Source: Cylindrodendrum hubeiense
Taxonomy: Eukaryota; Ascomycota; Sordariomycetes; Hypocreales; Nectriaceae
Length of the DNA stretch: 30,710 nt
Direction of reading: 5' to 3'
NCBI GenBank assembly: GCA_014621425.1
Contig: JAANBB010000460.1
Coordinates: 1-30,710 of the forward strand
The translations under genes were made by a program, and so were the position numbers. This document shows positions 1-9,343 of the stretch, one piece after another; positions within the stretch are counted from its first letter, which is position 1, and each line of letters opens with the position of its first letter. Under the pieces are notes generated by a model, which saw only the letters and a program-made list of their open reading frames with translations, was not told where the DNA came from and ran no database searches.

Positions 1-889
1 GGGGGGGTTTGGCTGACTTCGTCGCCAACATATCTGTACATAGTAGTTATGTTATCTCACACTCTCACTGGTGGTCAGTCAGTCTAGTAGCACAACTTGG
101 TTGGACAGATAACGCGCAATGGTCTCACAATTGTCGGGTCCAATCAACAACGAACCACTCGACCAACCCTGCATCTCTTCAGGTCGCCATCGCACCTGAG
201 TACACTGAGTATACGCCAACCAACTGAGACAGCAATTCGATAATGCCCTTGTCCGCAGCAAACCACATCATGCAAAGATCAAGATCCCTCACCATCGATA
301 CCCCCACACCCTTCCGGGGTAGGACAGCCACTCATCGCTTCTCATCCCGTGGCTGCCAAGAAGTCCACATTTCTTATCCCCAGATCGCTCGGTTTCTCTA
401 CCACGTAGTACTCCCACAGTTCTAGACATGACACACTTCTGCAGCCGCTGCGTACATAAATGCCAACCCGTCACACCATGCCTTTTCGAGTTGTCCTCTT
501 CTTCTCCATCTTCTCCATTAAGGAGTATCCAGACGTCAACTATTGTCATCCGCAGTGGCGATTCTTCTTTTGGAAATAACCCCAAATTAGTAGAAACATG
601 AAGACAAGTGACTCATATGAGTCGTCATGGAATGCAAAAAAATATACAGGTATGGCAATAGTCACTGTATTTGCTTTTTTTTTCTGTCATACATGAGTTT
701 GATCAATCTTGCCTCGGCAATTGATGCCAAAAAAAACCTTGACATGAAAGATCAAGTGCCGGGCGCCAAGACCTGCATATGCGTAGAAATGGAAGCACTT
801 CTTGACCTTCTTAGCCAAACTTTGATCGTAAGCCGAGGTATCGTTCTCCGACAGGGTCATGTGGGAACTAGGCGAGCATCATAGTCTAT

Positions 890-1165
890 GGGCGCAACAG
901 GTTGACCTTCTGTACGAACATGCCGAGCCGCCAATATGCCATCGTCCCCATATAACCCCTAGCCCACGACATCTCCTCGGATGGGCTCCTGCTGTATCAT
1001 CCATAAGTTTGCATCAACCCGCCCGATATTAAAATTCGGGATTAGCTTCGCCCTAAGAACATCAGCCAGACTATGAGATACTTGGTAGAATATTGAAGTT
1101 GAGAAATGACAAGCCGCCACTTCTTGTTCACGTCCAGCATTGCTACACCAAAGCCAAGAGCCTTA
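890..1165 (-). pseudogene. Possible degraded HET-like protein fragment
   Basis: Read on the minus strand, one frame gives SPSEEMSWARGYMGTMAY followed by WRLGMFVQKVNLL and then a stop (about 984-890). Many fungal heterokaryon-incompatibility (HET) proteins carry a region of the form S-x-A-x-R-MSWA ... MAYxLLGxF ... PLLYGEG, and the order MSWA, MAY, LG-F, LL matches it with a shortened spacer. Just upstream on the same strand another frame reads VAMLDVNKKW, loosely like the V-x-F-x-D-x-x-W block that precedes it in that family. The frames differ, stops intervene, and no intact start or end is visible. If correct this is a broken remnant. A chance resemblance is quite possible, because the match is short. 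Confidence 0.22.
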
Positions 1166-1963
1166 CTATGTCACATCATTCACATATAATGGAGATAATC
1201 CATCCAAACTCATATGTAGTCACCAAGTGACTGTGCGTTTGTGCACCTCTACTTGAAGCACTTTCTCCGGACCCTACTAAGTTGGAGTTCCTTAGTCTCG
1301 CACTAAAAAATGCCTTCAGAGGCGTTCTTGGTTGTATGACAGATAGGATTGAAACCAATTGGATCCGGATTGTCTTATATTGGAAGTTCCGACCGGTATT
1401 GCAGCCATTGGATAAAGTCAATCAGTCAGTCATCGCGGTTTGCGGCGTATGACTGAGGGATTGTGGTCGAAATCGTCCGTGATCATCATCATTGATCATT
1501 GCCATGAGCGTTTACTAGCATGATTTGTAGCAAGCTCAATTTTCAGTCTTTTTGGCCCATCTTTGCGGCATTACCTTGTAACCCGTCTGATCGGATGATG
1601 CAGATAGATAGTATCGGTCAGGCCCGTCTATCCTGTTCCTTTTTACGAGTCCCTTATCTCGCCTATGCCCTCTTTGCAGACGCATCGCCATTTCGCCGGC
1701 ATCACTACAGTCACAACCCCCGTTCATTGAGTGGGTTGTTGAGTTTCTGAGCGTCTCTTGCACCATACGAGAGATTTGCATCTTTGTCCCGACATGGACA
1801 AAGGCCAGATATAGTTGCAGAAGGTTCAGGCGACAATGAGAACGCCACCATCGCCGTCTTCTTATTCCAGCCATTAAACCCAATTGTATCACTTGGGAAT
1901 CATAATATTCGATCGCCTTCAAAGTGATTCAACACATAGAGATACGATGACTGATATGATTGG

Positions 1964-1991
1964 CCACTGGGTGCTACAGAGCTCCCAGTGG
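1964..1991. repeat. 12-bp inverted repeat (hairpin)
   Basis: The arm at 1964-1975 (CCACTGGGTGCT) and the arm at 1980-1991 (AGCTCCCAGTGG) are complementary except at one position, with a 4-nt ACAG loop. No gene lies next to it, and no tRNA-like arms extend it. It may be chance or a remnant of a mobile-element end. Confidence 0.5.
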
Positions 1992-4823
1992 TCGAGTGAC
2001 TCAAGAAGAATCCATTTGCTATTAACGCATAATCTATTCCTCAGCATACTAACTAGAGCTTGGTTGGTAGCTTAAATAGCAAAATTTCACAGAGGAAATT
2101 GATATCCCGGACGAGTCCACTCGCCAAGGTGCGACTTCTTTCCGTTTAGTTGAAATGAGGAGTGTATCTCAAGCTGGTAGTGTCAGGTATTACCATGTAT
2201 GCCCCTATACGAGTCTACGTTCATCTATAATTATAATTTCTTCGTTTTTAGTATCTAAATAGGTAGGCTAGAATCCTCAGGAAATATTTTATCAATAGAG
2301 CCGAACTACTCTGACCCTGGTTGCGGCTATGATCGTGTTAGTCGCCACGATGAGGCCAGAAACGGCCAGGACCCGGCTGCGATGGCGTTAACAATCAAGA
2401 CTGAACTATGAGACCTTTAGTAAAACACATTGTCATACTGGCCGGGATACGACTACATATCTCCGGTCTTCTCGCAGGGTCCATAATGAGGCGCAGTCGG
2501 GTGTTGGGTTTCTTCAGAACAATGAAAGCCATGCTGTTCAGCCAGATCACAACGATAAGGTCCCTAGGGCAAAATACAGATTCAGATGATTTAATATCCG
2601 AGACTAGACACAATTCGGTCTTCATGCAGGCGTAAAATAGCACATTTATCAATGTATGTCATCATTCTACGAGAATGACTTCGCCCTGATGAATGCACTC
2701 TTACCGACAAGGAACGGAACACAAAATGGCACATCTGTAAAGTTCCAGGACACGGGTTCTTAAATAATGGCAAGTTCATTTCCCTTTGGTGGCTATGCTA
2801 TGTAGAGATAACAATATTCAGCAAGATACTGTGGCAAGCTAGGACGAAACATCACGAAACCACGCAGGTTGGGTCCGGCCGAGATCGGCCGAGCAATCGT
2901 GCCCGATATTTTCGTATTTAAACTATAATCCGTTGGGAAGCCCGGGGTTGATTATGCAATAGCTAGCACCAGGTGAGAGTGGGAATGTCTCCATCGGGGG
3001 CTTGGAGGGCGGGAGTGTGAGAAGCCACTGGGCTGATACGCAGGCTGATTTGACATTGTCCACAATCCCAATGTTCCTAGTCATTTCCCCCTCTAACTGG
3101 GCATAATGGCGTCATTAACTGCGATCGTGCCGCCTTTGGTCTAAGGCCTTCAGGACTTGCAGGCGAAGGTAACATGGAAGATTGACTGAGTATATAGCAC
3201 CCGAAGTTGACGAGCAAGTCGCGGCCGTGATATGCCATGGTTAATTTCTGTTTCTACTAAAATCGCCATTTCAATCCGAAACGTTACGTCTAGTTGTGTC
3301 GTCTTCGGGTGAGTTGAGTCGAGGTCGTGGTAGGTTTTTGATCTTGCCTCGGAGCACGACCTCTTCAAGATGATACGTGTCCTTCCCAGAATACAAAATC
3401 GTGTACGATTTGTAACACAGCGCAAGGTCAAATTAAATATCTCGGTAAGCATAATTTCCTAGAGCTTGACGATCCCCAGGAGCTGACATGTCGCATGAAG
3501 GGTACTGGCAGAATCGCATTGGTGGGTTCACCAAATGCCGCGGGATAGTGCGAACTTCAGCCCATGACCACAAACATAGGTGCCTCATCAGGGGTTTCCA
3601 GACTTGTCTTAGAGCTCATTTCGTGAAAATAAGGTTTAAACATGAAATCCTCAATGTAAGATCAATACGCGACAACTCGGTTGGCAGGGCAGAGTCGTCG
3701 TATCGACTCTATTGCCCACCTCGTTTGCAGCACAACCGCGAGATTGCAGATAAGCAAAGACGCCAAGGCGGGTCAGTGAATAATACCCATGCGAATATAA
3801 TCCAACCCATTCATTTCAACAAAGTTCGGCATTCCATAGCCTTAGGCAGGGTCATCTTGCTGGGGAACTCCCGAGCCTTGATCTAAGATCATGGTTGCAC
3901 AAGCGTCGATCCTGTGTGAGACTGTCGCCTATCACAAAATTCAAGTTGACATGAAGTGCTCTGGTTAGTGCCCTGGCTGAGTGGGCTTGATAAGGCCTTG
4001 CACACACCTACATTCCTCGGGGAATATATCTAAAAACCCTCCTGGAGCAGGACTGTGTTGGGGTCTCATCCCCTGCAGATGTGTACATGCATGTGCGTGC
4101 CGGAGCAGGCGGCTGTGATGCCGGCAATTGGCATCCGTAACCTGCGCAACATCGGGCTCGCAAACAGGGAGAATGGTGACAATCAATGGTTCCGCCCTCC
4201 TACACCGCTCGTTGGAGCCCCGATGTTTTTCGTGTTTCTGCGTGTTCCAGAGAGGTCTCTGTGCCATGCATGCAGAGACAAAGCCAACGACAAGCCGAGT
4301 TGTGGGGATGGTGGCCAGCCGAAGTCAGAGAACCAGGGAGCTAAGGGAAGTCATAAACGGCAAAAGGAAAAAAATACTCGTAATTACGAGCCAACCATGA
4401 CGATTGATTCAAACATACATGACGATTCTGTACATTTTGTCCACAAGTCGGTAACCACGATACTGAGGACTAGTTTGTAATTAGGGATGGATACATGATA
4501 CATGGTTGATGCATGCAGTGCATGGTCCCCCATTCCGGACCCATTCCTCCCCCTTGAGCATGTGTCATCCACCGTGAATGAACGAGGTGAGTCGTGTGCT
4601 TGGTTGTAGTTTAACTAAGTATATTCAGGCCGCTGACCATATGCTGTGTCACGGATGAGAAAGACGGTTGACGCGATTGGTGGCCAACGCTGACGCCGAG
4701 CCTAACACTGACACCACTGACTGACACGTTCCCTGCCCAGAAACGCCGGCTAGACACTAACTACGACGCGAGACGCCAACGAAGCCCAGCCTAAGGGTTA
4801 CGACCGCCCGTCGATCGAGAGTA

Positions 4824-4859
4824 GCGGGATGGGCGGGATGGGCGGGATGAGCGGGATGG
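4824..4859. repeat. Tandem repeat, 9-bp unit x4
   Basis: Four consecutive copies of GCGGGATGG, with one substitution in the third copy (GCGGGATGA). This is a simple minisatellite in non-coding DNA. Confidence 0.9.
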
Positions 4860-5085
4860 AGTGAGGCACCGGTCCAGGGCTCTGTGGTTCCCCGATGTGT
4901 GCGGTTGTTTCTGGGCTTTATGAAGCAACAGCAGTCATCCATGATGTCCATGATGGAGGGAATGGGCTTCCAGCCAACCGGAAAGGATGGCCTCCTGCTC
5001 CGTGCCCCTCCATCTCATGTTTCAATCATTCAGTCCGCCATCCTGGTCCCGGGTCCGCAGAGCTGGATCCCGTTCTCGGCGGAAG

Positions 5086-5132
5086 CTTTCTTTTTTTCTT
5101 CCTTCTTTTTTTCTCTTATTTTCCTTTTTCCC
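5086..5132 (+). repeat. Polypyrimidine tract
   Basis: A 47-nt stretch on the + strand made almost entirely of C and T, dominated by T runs. Such tracts are common in promoters and leaders of filamentous fungi, but here no start codon of a convincing gene follows closely. Confidence 0.6.
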
Positions 5133-5449
5133 AAGGTCCTCAGATCAGATCATGTTTCTGGATCCCGTCTCTCGTGGAATCGTATCTGGGGCTAGACTCC
5201 AAGCCTCGTCCATCCGTCCCAGCGAGGCTTTCCAGCCGGGTGTGTTGCCGGGCCGTCTCATCCTCGCATCCGTCAGGGAGCTGGAGCCCTGTATTCGTAC
5301 CTCGTTGGTTGGCAGGTGGGTGCACAGTGTCTTGGATGGTGCGGGTGGTGCCTTGCCAAAAATGCCCGCTAGGGCGCTTACAGGTGATAAGAGCTGGGGC
5401 TCCGGGTGCTGGGGGCCAAAGGCCCGAGGCCCTGTGCCGGAGATGCAGT

Positions 5450-5473
5450 GCCAAAGCCAAAGCCAAAGCCAAC
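5450..5473. repeat. GCCAAA hexamer x4
   Basis: Four tandem copies of GCCAAA, the last changed to GCCAAC. On the minus strand it reads as a run of Ala-Leu codons, which creates an artefactual open frame. Confidence 0.85.
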
Positions 5474-5660
5474 GCCGGTGCCTTCAGCTGCGCAGGGCAC
5501 ACCTCAGTGACCAGCTGCCAATGCATTGATGACAGGCGTTCCGGCCGGCATGCACATTTCTGAATGGGATGGGATCCATGGGGTGTCATTCGCATACTGG
5601 GATTTGCTGCGTCGCTACTCGCTCCTCGCCCCCAGCCAGGCAGGCGATGTTGCAGTCTTT

Positions 5661-5699
5661 GCTGCAGCTGCTGCACCTGCTGCACCTGCTGCTGCACCT
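5661..5699. repeat. CTG/CAC-rich triplet-like repeat
   Basis: Imperfect CTGCACCTG and GCTGCAGCTG units follow one another over about 39 nt. This gives poly-Ala/Pro on the + strand and poly-Gln/Val on the - strand. Confidence 0.75.
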
Positions 5700-5855
5700 C
5701 GTGGCTGCAGGCGTGTGAGAGGCTTGCATTCTGGGCCATGTTGGTGCAGCACCTCCCAGTGCTCCACCTCCGCTGGAATCCGTCCCGCCCGGCCTTCTAA
5801 CACAAGTGACAAGCGACAGGCGACAAGCCTGGCTGCTACAGAGGCTTGCTCATTC

Positions 5856-5900
5856 TGCCCAGGCTGCCCAGGCTGCCCAGGTCGCCCAGGTCGCCCAGGC
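5856..5900. repeat. Tandem repeat, 9-bp unit x5
   Basis: Five contiguous 9-bp copies of the form YGCCCAGGY: two TGCCCAGGC, one TGCCCAGGT, one CGCCCAGGT and one CGCCCAGGC. The array is open in several frames and mimics a collagen-like or Ala-Gln-rich protein, but nothing around it supports a gene. Confidence 0.9.
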
Positions 5901-6040
5901 TTTGTGCAGCCGGAGCCCAGGTTTTTTGCCCCGTGATACGATCGCCCGGACGCCCGCCCCGGGAAAACACCTGCGCCTTACTCCTCCTGCTGGCGCAGGT
6001 TACAGTTACGGCTCCTGAGAGTCCGCCAAAATAAACCTCA

Positions 6041-6649
6041 CCTCCTCCTTTCTCCTCCTCGCTCTTCCTCGCTCCTCCTCGCTTCTCCTCGCTCTTTGCA
6101 TCTTCCCTTTCTCCCTCTCGCCATCAAACATTCGACCCTTTGTCCATCGTCCCGCCCGCCAACTCTGCTGGCCCGATTGCCCACTAAGCCACTGGGATCC
6201 CCATCCCCATTCCGCCTACGCCCACTAATTACCGCCCAGTCCAGGGCCGACTCGCCTGCAGCTCGAGCGCTCGACTCGGCCCAAGGTCCACACCAGCTCC
6301 AGCTCTCCACCCCCCGACTCACCACTCACCCACTCACCCACTCACCATTCACCACTTTACCTACTACGTGCTACCTGATTAGTCGGTACACAACCTCACC
6401 TCCCCGGTTCCCTTCCTTCCGACCCACGCCCCTCTTGGTCTTGGCCGTGATCCCGTCGGCCATTTTATTTCTTCTCGCAACCGTCACGTCCAGCCTCTAC
6501 CTCAACCACAACCTCAACCTCGATATCCAGTCCACCAGCCGCGAAACTCGTCCCCTACTGCGTCCATCCTCTCCTCCCGCCGCCTCGCCAGGCGCCTCCA
6601 CATGCAGCTCCGTCATCGACCACCCTAGTGTCTCTGCATCGTCGTCGCG
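6041..6649 (+). promoter_or_regulatory. CT-rich leader / promoter-proximal region of CAC2
   Basis: The region starts with a CTCCTCG-type pyrimidine array (6041-6120) and a CACTCACC-type repeat (about 6318-6345). These are typical of transcription-start neighbourhoods and 5' leaders in filamentous ascomycetes. Between about 6096 and 6649 the only ATG is the one that opens the small upstream ORF at 6602. The frame that ends at 6653 stays open from 6096 without any ATG, and its TGA stop overlaps the CAC2 start codon as ATGA. The exact transcription start cannot be seen. Confidence 0.55.
6602..6628 (+). promoter_or_regulatory. Upstream ORF (8 codons) before CAC2
   Basis: ATG at 6602 opens an 8-codon frame (MQLRHRPP) ending in TAG at 6626-6628, 21 nt before the CAC2 start at 6650. 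It is the only ATG in about 550 nt of probable leader. It could reduce translation of CAC2 or be bypassed by leaky scanning. Whether it is transcribed is not shown. Confidence 0.5.
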
Positions 6650-8967
6650 ATGAAAGCCACGCCTCTCATCATCAATTGGCATGACCAAAATGCCCCCGTC
6701 TACTCGGCTCACTTCGAGCCGGGCCCTAGGGGGCGTCTAGCAACCGCGGGTGGTGATAACCACGTCAGAATCTGGAAGGTTCAATCCGACGGCGAGGAGC
6801 GCAAGGTCGAATACCTATCCACCTTATCAAAGCATAACCAGGCCGTCAATGTAGTCCGCTGGGCTCCCAAAGGTTGGCTTCCCCCCTTCCTTGCCTCTTG
6901 TTTATCACACCTAACGTTACTCATTGCCAGGTGAACTCCTCGCCTCCGCCGGTGACGACGGCAACGTTATCCTCTGGGTTCCCAGCGAGACCCCCCAATC
7001 CAACTTCGGTTCCGAAGGCCCAGAAGACAAAGAATCATGGAGGGCCAAGCACATGTGTCGGTCTAGCGGTGCAGAGATATATGACTTGGCATGGTCTCCT
7101 GATGGCGCTCACTTCATCATTGGTAGCATGGACAACATTGCTCGCATCTACAATGCCCACTCAGGTCCGCAACTCGACCCTTAACACGCAACAATCTCTA
7201 ACCTTCGAACAGGAACTCTGGTTCGCCAAATCGCCGAGCACTGTCACTACGTTCAGGGTGTTACTTGGGATCCCTTGAACGAGTACATCGCGACGCAATC
7301 ATCCGATCGATCGGTCCACGTCTATTCTTTAAAGACCAAGGACGGCCAATACACCCTCAACCAAGACGATAAGCCCCCTCGACTCGCCAGTCACATCAAA
7401 GCCGATCTCCCCCCACGCCGCATCTCCTCCAGCAGCCCTGCCCCTCCAGATTTTGGTCATCGCTCCCAACTTTCCGTTCTCGATTCAGGCACCTCAGCAG
7501 GCTCCCCGGTGCCTTCCGCACCTGGGACACCAACCTCGTTCCCGCTTCCCATGAACCCACCGAGTGTCGTCAGCCACAGTCGTCGCTCCTCTTTCTCCTC
7601 TCGCCGCTCCGTCTCTCCAGCGCCGTCCATGCCGTTGCCGGCCGTCATGCCCATGGACCCTTCACCAAAGCCACCCGTCATGAGCACCGGGCTGGGCGTG
7701 AAGAACGCCAACCTCTACGCCAACGAGACTTTAACTTCTTTCTTCCGGCGGCTCACTTTCACTCCAGATGGCTGCCTCCTCTTGACTCCTTCCGGGCAAT
7801 ACCAAAACCAACATCCAACTGAAAAGGATGCAAAGCCTAGCTACGAGATCATCAATACCGTCTATATATATACCCGCGGCGGTATCAACAAGCCCCCGAT
7901 CGCCCATCTGCCAGGCCACAAGAAACCATCTGTGGTGGTCAAGTGCTCGCCCATATTCTACGCTTTGCGCCAGTCCCCGCCTGCAACTCGAAATATCACC
8001 ATCGACACGTCTTCAGCTGAGGAACCCATCCCATCCCTCCCAGAACCCCTCTCAAAACCATCCCCAGCTTCCTCTGTCATGGACCCGCCCCCTCCACCCG
8101 CAGCTCCGTCTACCCCAGCAGAATCTACTTCTGCCACATCCAAAAGTGCAAGCACTGAGACGAGCGCATCCACACCTGGTCCAAAGCCGGCATTCTCGTT
8201 GCCTTATCGAATGGTGTACGCAGTTGCGACCCAGGATTCAGTCCTGCTCTACGATACCCAACAGAAAACTCCTATTTGTGTCGTGAGCAACCTCCACTGC
8301 GCAACATTCACCGATCTTGCTTGGTACGTTTCATCATAGTCCCCCAACTAGGCATCTACTAACTCATTCCAGGTCGAGTGACGGTCTGACTCTAATGATT
8401 TCGTCGTCGGATGGGTTCTGCTCCACACTTTCCTTCTCGCCTGGTGAACTAGGCGAGGTTTTCAAGGGCGAAATTCCTCGGCCTAAGACACAGGCCGGAA
8501 CCGCAACTACTTTGTCGGCACAAAATACCCCAGTGCCCACCCCGACAACTAGCTTTGCGCCTCCATCACCATTCCCAAATGGGTCACATCACCAACATCG
8601 TAACTCAGCCAGCTCCTTTACGGCCCCATCGCCACCCCCTTCGGCTTCTCTAGCCTCTCAACGCCCGTCGTCCCCGGCACGCTCGAACTCGACATCTTCA
8701 ATTGCCACGATTACGACCCAATCGAGTTCGGTGCCAACTGGCGTGATCAGTAATCCCACTCTGATTTCTGGCAATGTCCCTGGTATTGCCGCCGCCAGCT
8801 CTGGCAAGGTGACCGGGATGCCAATGACGACACCTCCTGAGACGCCCAGGAGCACCTCGGGCAGTGTTGCCGGAACCAAGAGAGACGCGAGCGAAAGTGA
8901 GAAAGAGGATGTGAAGGAGCCCAAGAAGAGGCGTATTGCGCCAACACCTGTTGATTCCAAGTCATGA
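6650..8967 (+). CDS. CAC2: Chromatin assembly factor 1 subunit B (Cac2/p60), WD40 protein
   Basis: The middle subunit of the CAF-1 histone chaperone, which deposits H3-H4 on newly replicated DNA in the nucleus. Exons: 6650-6872, 6931-7164, 7213-8323 and 8373-8967, giving 720 aa. Introns are 58, 48 and 49 nt, each with a CTAAC branch site and AG acceptor. WD40 blades are visible: RLATAGGDNHVRIWKV, LLASAGDDGNVILWV, AWSPDGAHFIIGSMDNIARIY, then VTWDPLNEYIATQSSDRSVHVY, TFTPDGCLLLTPSG, VYAVATQDSVLLYD and LAWSSDGLTLMISSSDGFC. Ser/Pro-rich insertions (about residues 205-290 and 430-500) break the propeller. The C-terminal tail is low-complexity and ends with EPKKRRIAPTPV (705-716), resembling the Asf1-binding B-domain-like motif known at the Cac2 C terminus and also a plausible nuclear localisation signal. 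The start is chosen because LIINWHDQNAPVYS is where the family begins. It is convergent with the next gene. Confidence 0.93.
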
Positions 8968-9343
8968 AAGTGCTTGTGAATACAACGGCTACGGCGAGTT
9001 GCCATTGTCAAGATAGTGTACATGACATTAAAAAGGCCAGGGGCTCGGGCCAGGTTCGTCGTTTCGAGAATACGGGGAGCTACAGTGTATTAGGCATGGG
9101 CGGTGTTTTTGCGTTACAACAGGACGGTTGATTTGCACTTGGAGAAGAACGGTTGGTTTCCGGGCCAGTCAGCTAAGTTTCGTCGCTGAGACAGGAAGAC
9201 TATAGCCCTGTATCAGGAAGGAAGGGTATCTTCGGGGTCATTGGCCATGGTTAGGACATTCAGATAATGTTTCACAGCAATCTTTTTACTTATGGGTCGT
9301 TTTTCTTGATATTCCCATGCAATCGGGGATAGAGCCGGGCAGA
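8968..9343. other. Convergent 3' intergenic region
   Basis: These 376 nt separate the stop codons of CAC2 (+) and the phosphoesterase gene (-) and must hold both 3' untranslated regions. No ORF, RNA gene or strong hairpin was seen. The short gap makes overlapping 3' transcript ends plausible. Confidence 0.6.

Larger units (their letters stand above)
1..4600. other. Gene-poor, stop-rich region, possibly decayed
   Basis: No open frame here exceeds about 140 codons, and none shows a recognisable domain, a plausible splice structure or a pyrimidine-rich leader. By eye the composition is more AT-rich than the gene block, especially at 2220-2300. Stops interrupt all frames on both strands. One short minus-strand stretch near 0.9-1.2 kb resembles a HET-type protein and is listed separately, as is a hairpin at 1964-1991. 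The region may be old repeat or pseudogene DNA, perhaps affected by repeat-induced point mutation, but no terminal repeats or transposase motifs were found, so this is inference. Confidence 0.5.
4600..6040. other. GC-rich repeat-laden intergenic DNA upstream of CAC2
   Basis: No protein gene is supported. Several open frames of 130-220 codons overlap on both strands, but they are low-complexity (poly-Gln, Ala/Gln, Pro/Gly) and arise from short tandem repeats: 9-bp units at 4824-4859 and 5856-5900, GCCAAA units at 5450-5473, and CTG/CAC-rich DNA at 5661-5699. A pyrimidine run lies at 5086-5132. The segment adjoins the CAC2 leader, so part of it is probably upstream promoter DNA. Confidence 0.5.

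Noticed and set aside
4895..5563. 222-codon plus-strand open frame
   Set aside because: Composition is low-complexity and driven by pyrimidine runs and GCCAAA repeats, other frames over the same DNA are equally open, and no motif is present.
5140..5739. 199-codon minus-strand frame with poly-Gln
   Set aside because: The Gln and Ala-Leu runs come from CTG and GCCAAA repeats. No domain, and it overlaps open frames on the other strand.
5806..6018. Collagen-like or Ala-Gln repeat protein
   Set aside because: It is explained entirely by the 9-bp tandem array at 5856-5900; short, with no supporting flanks.
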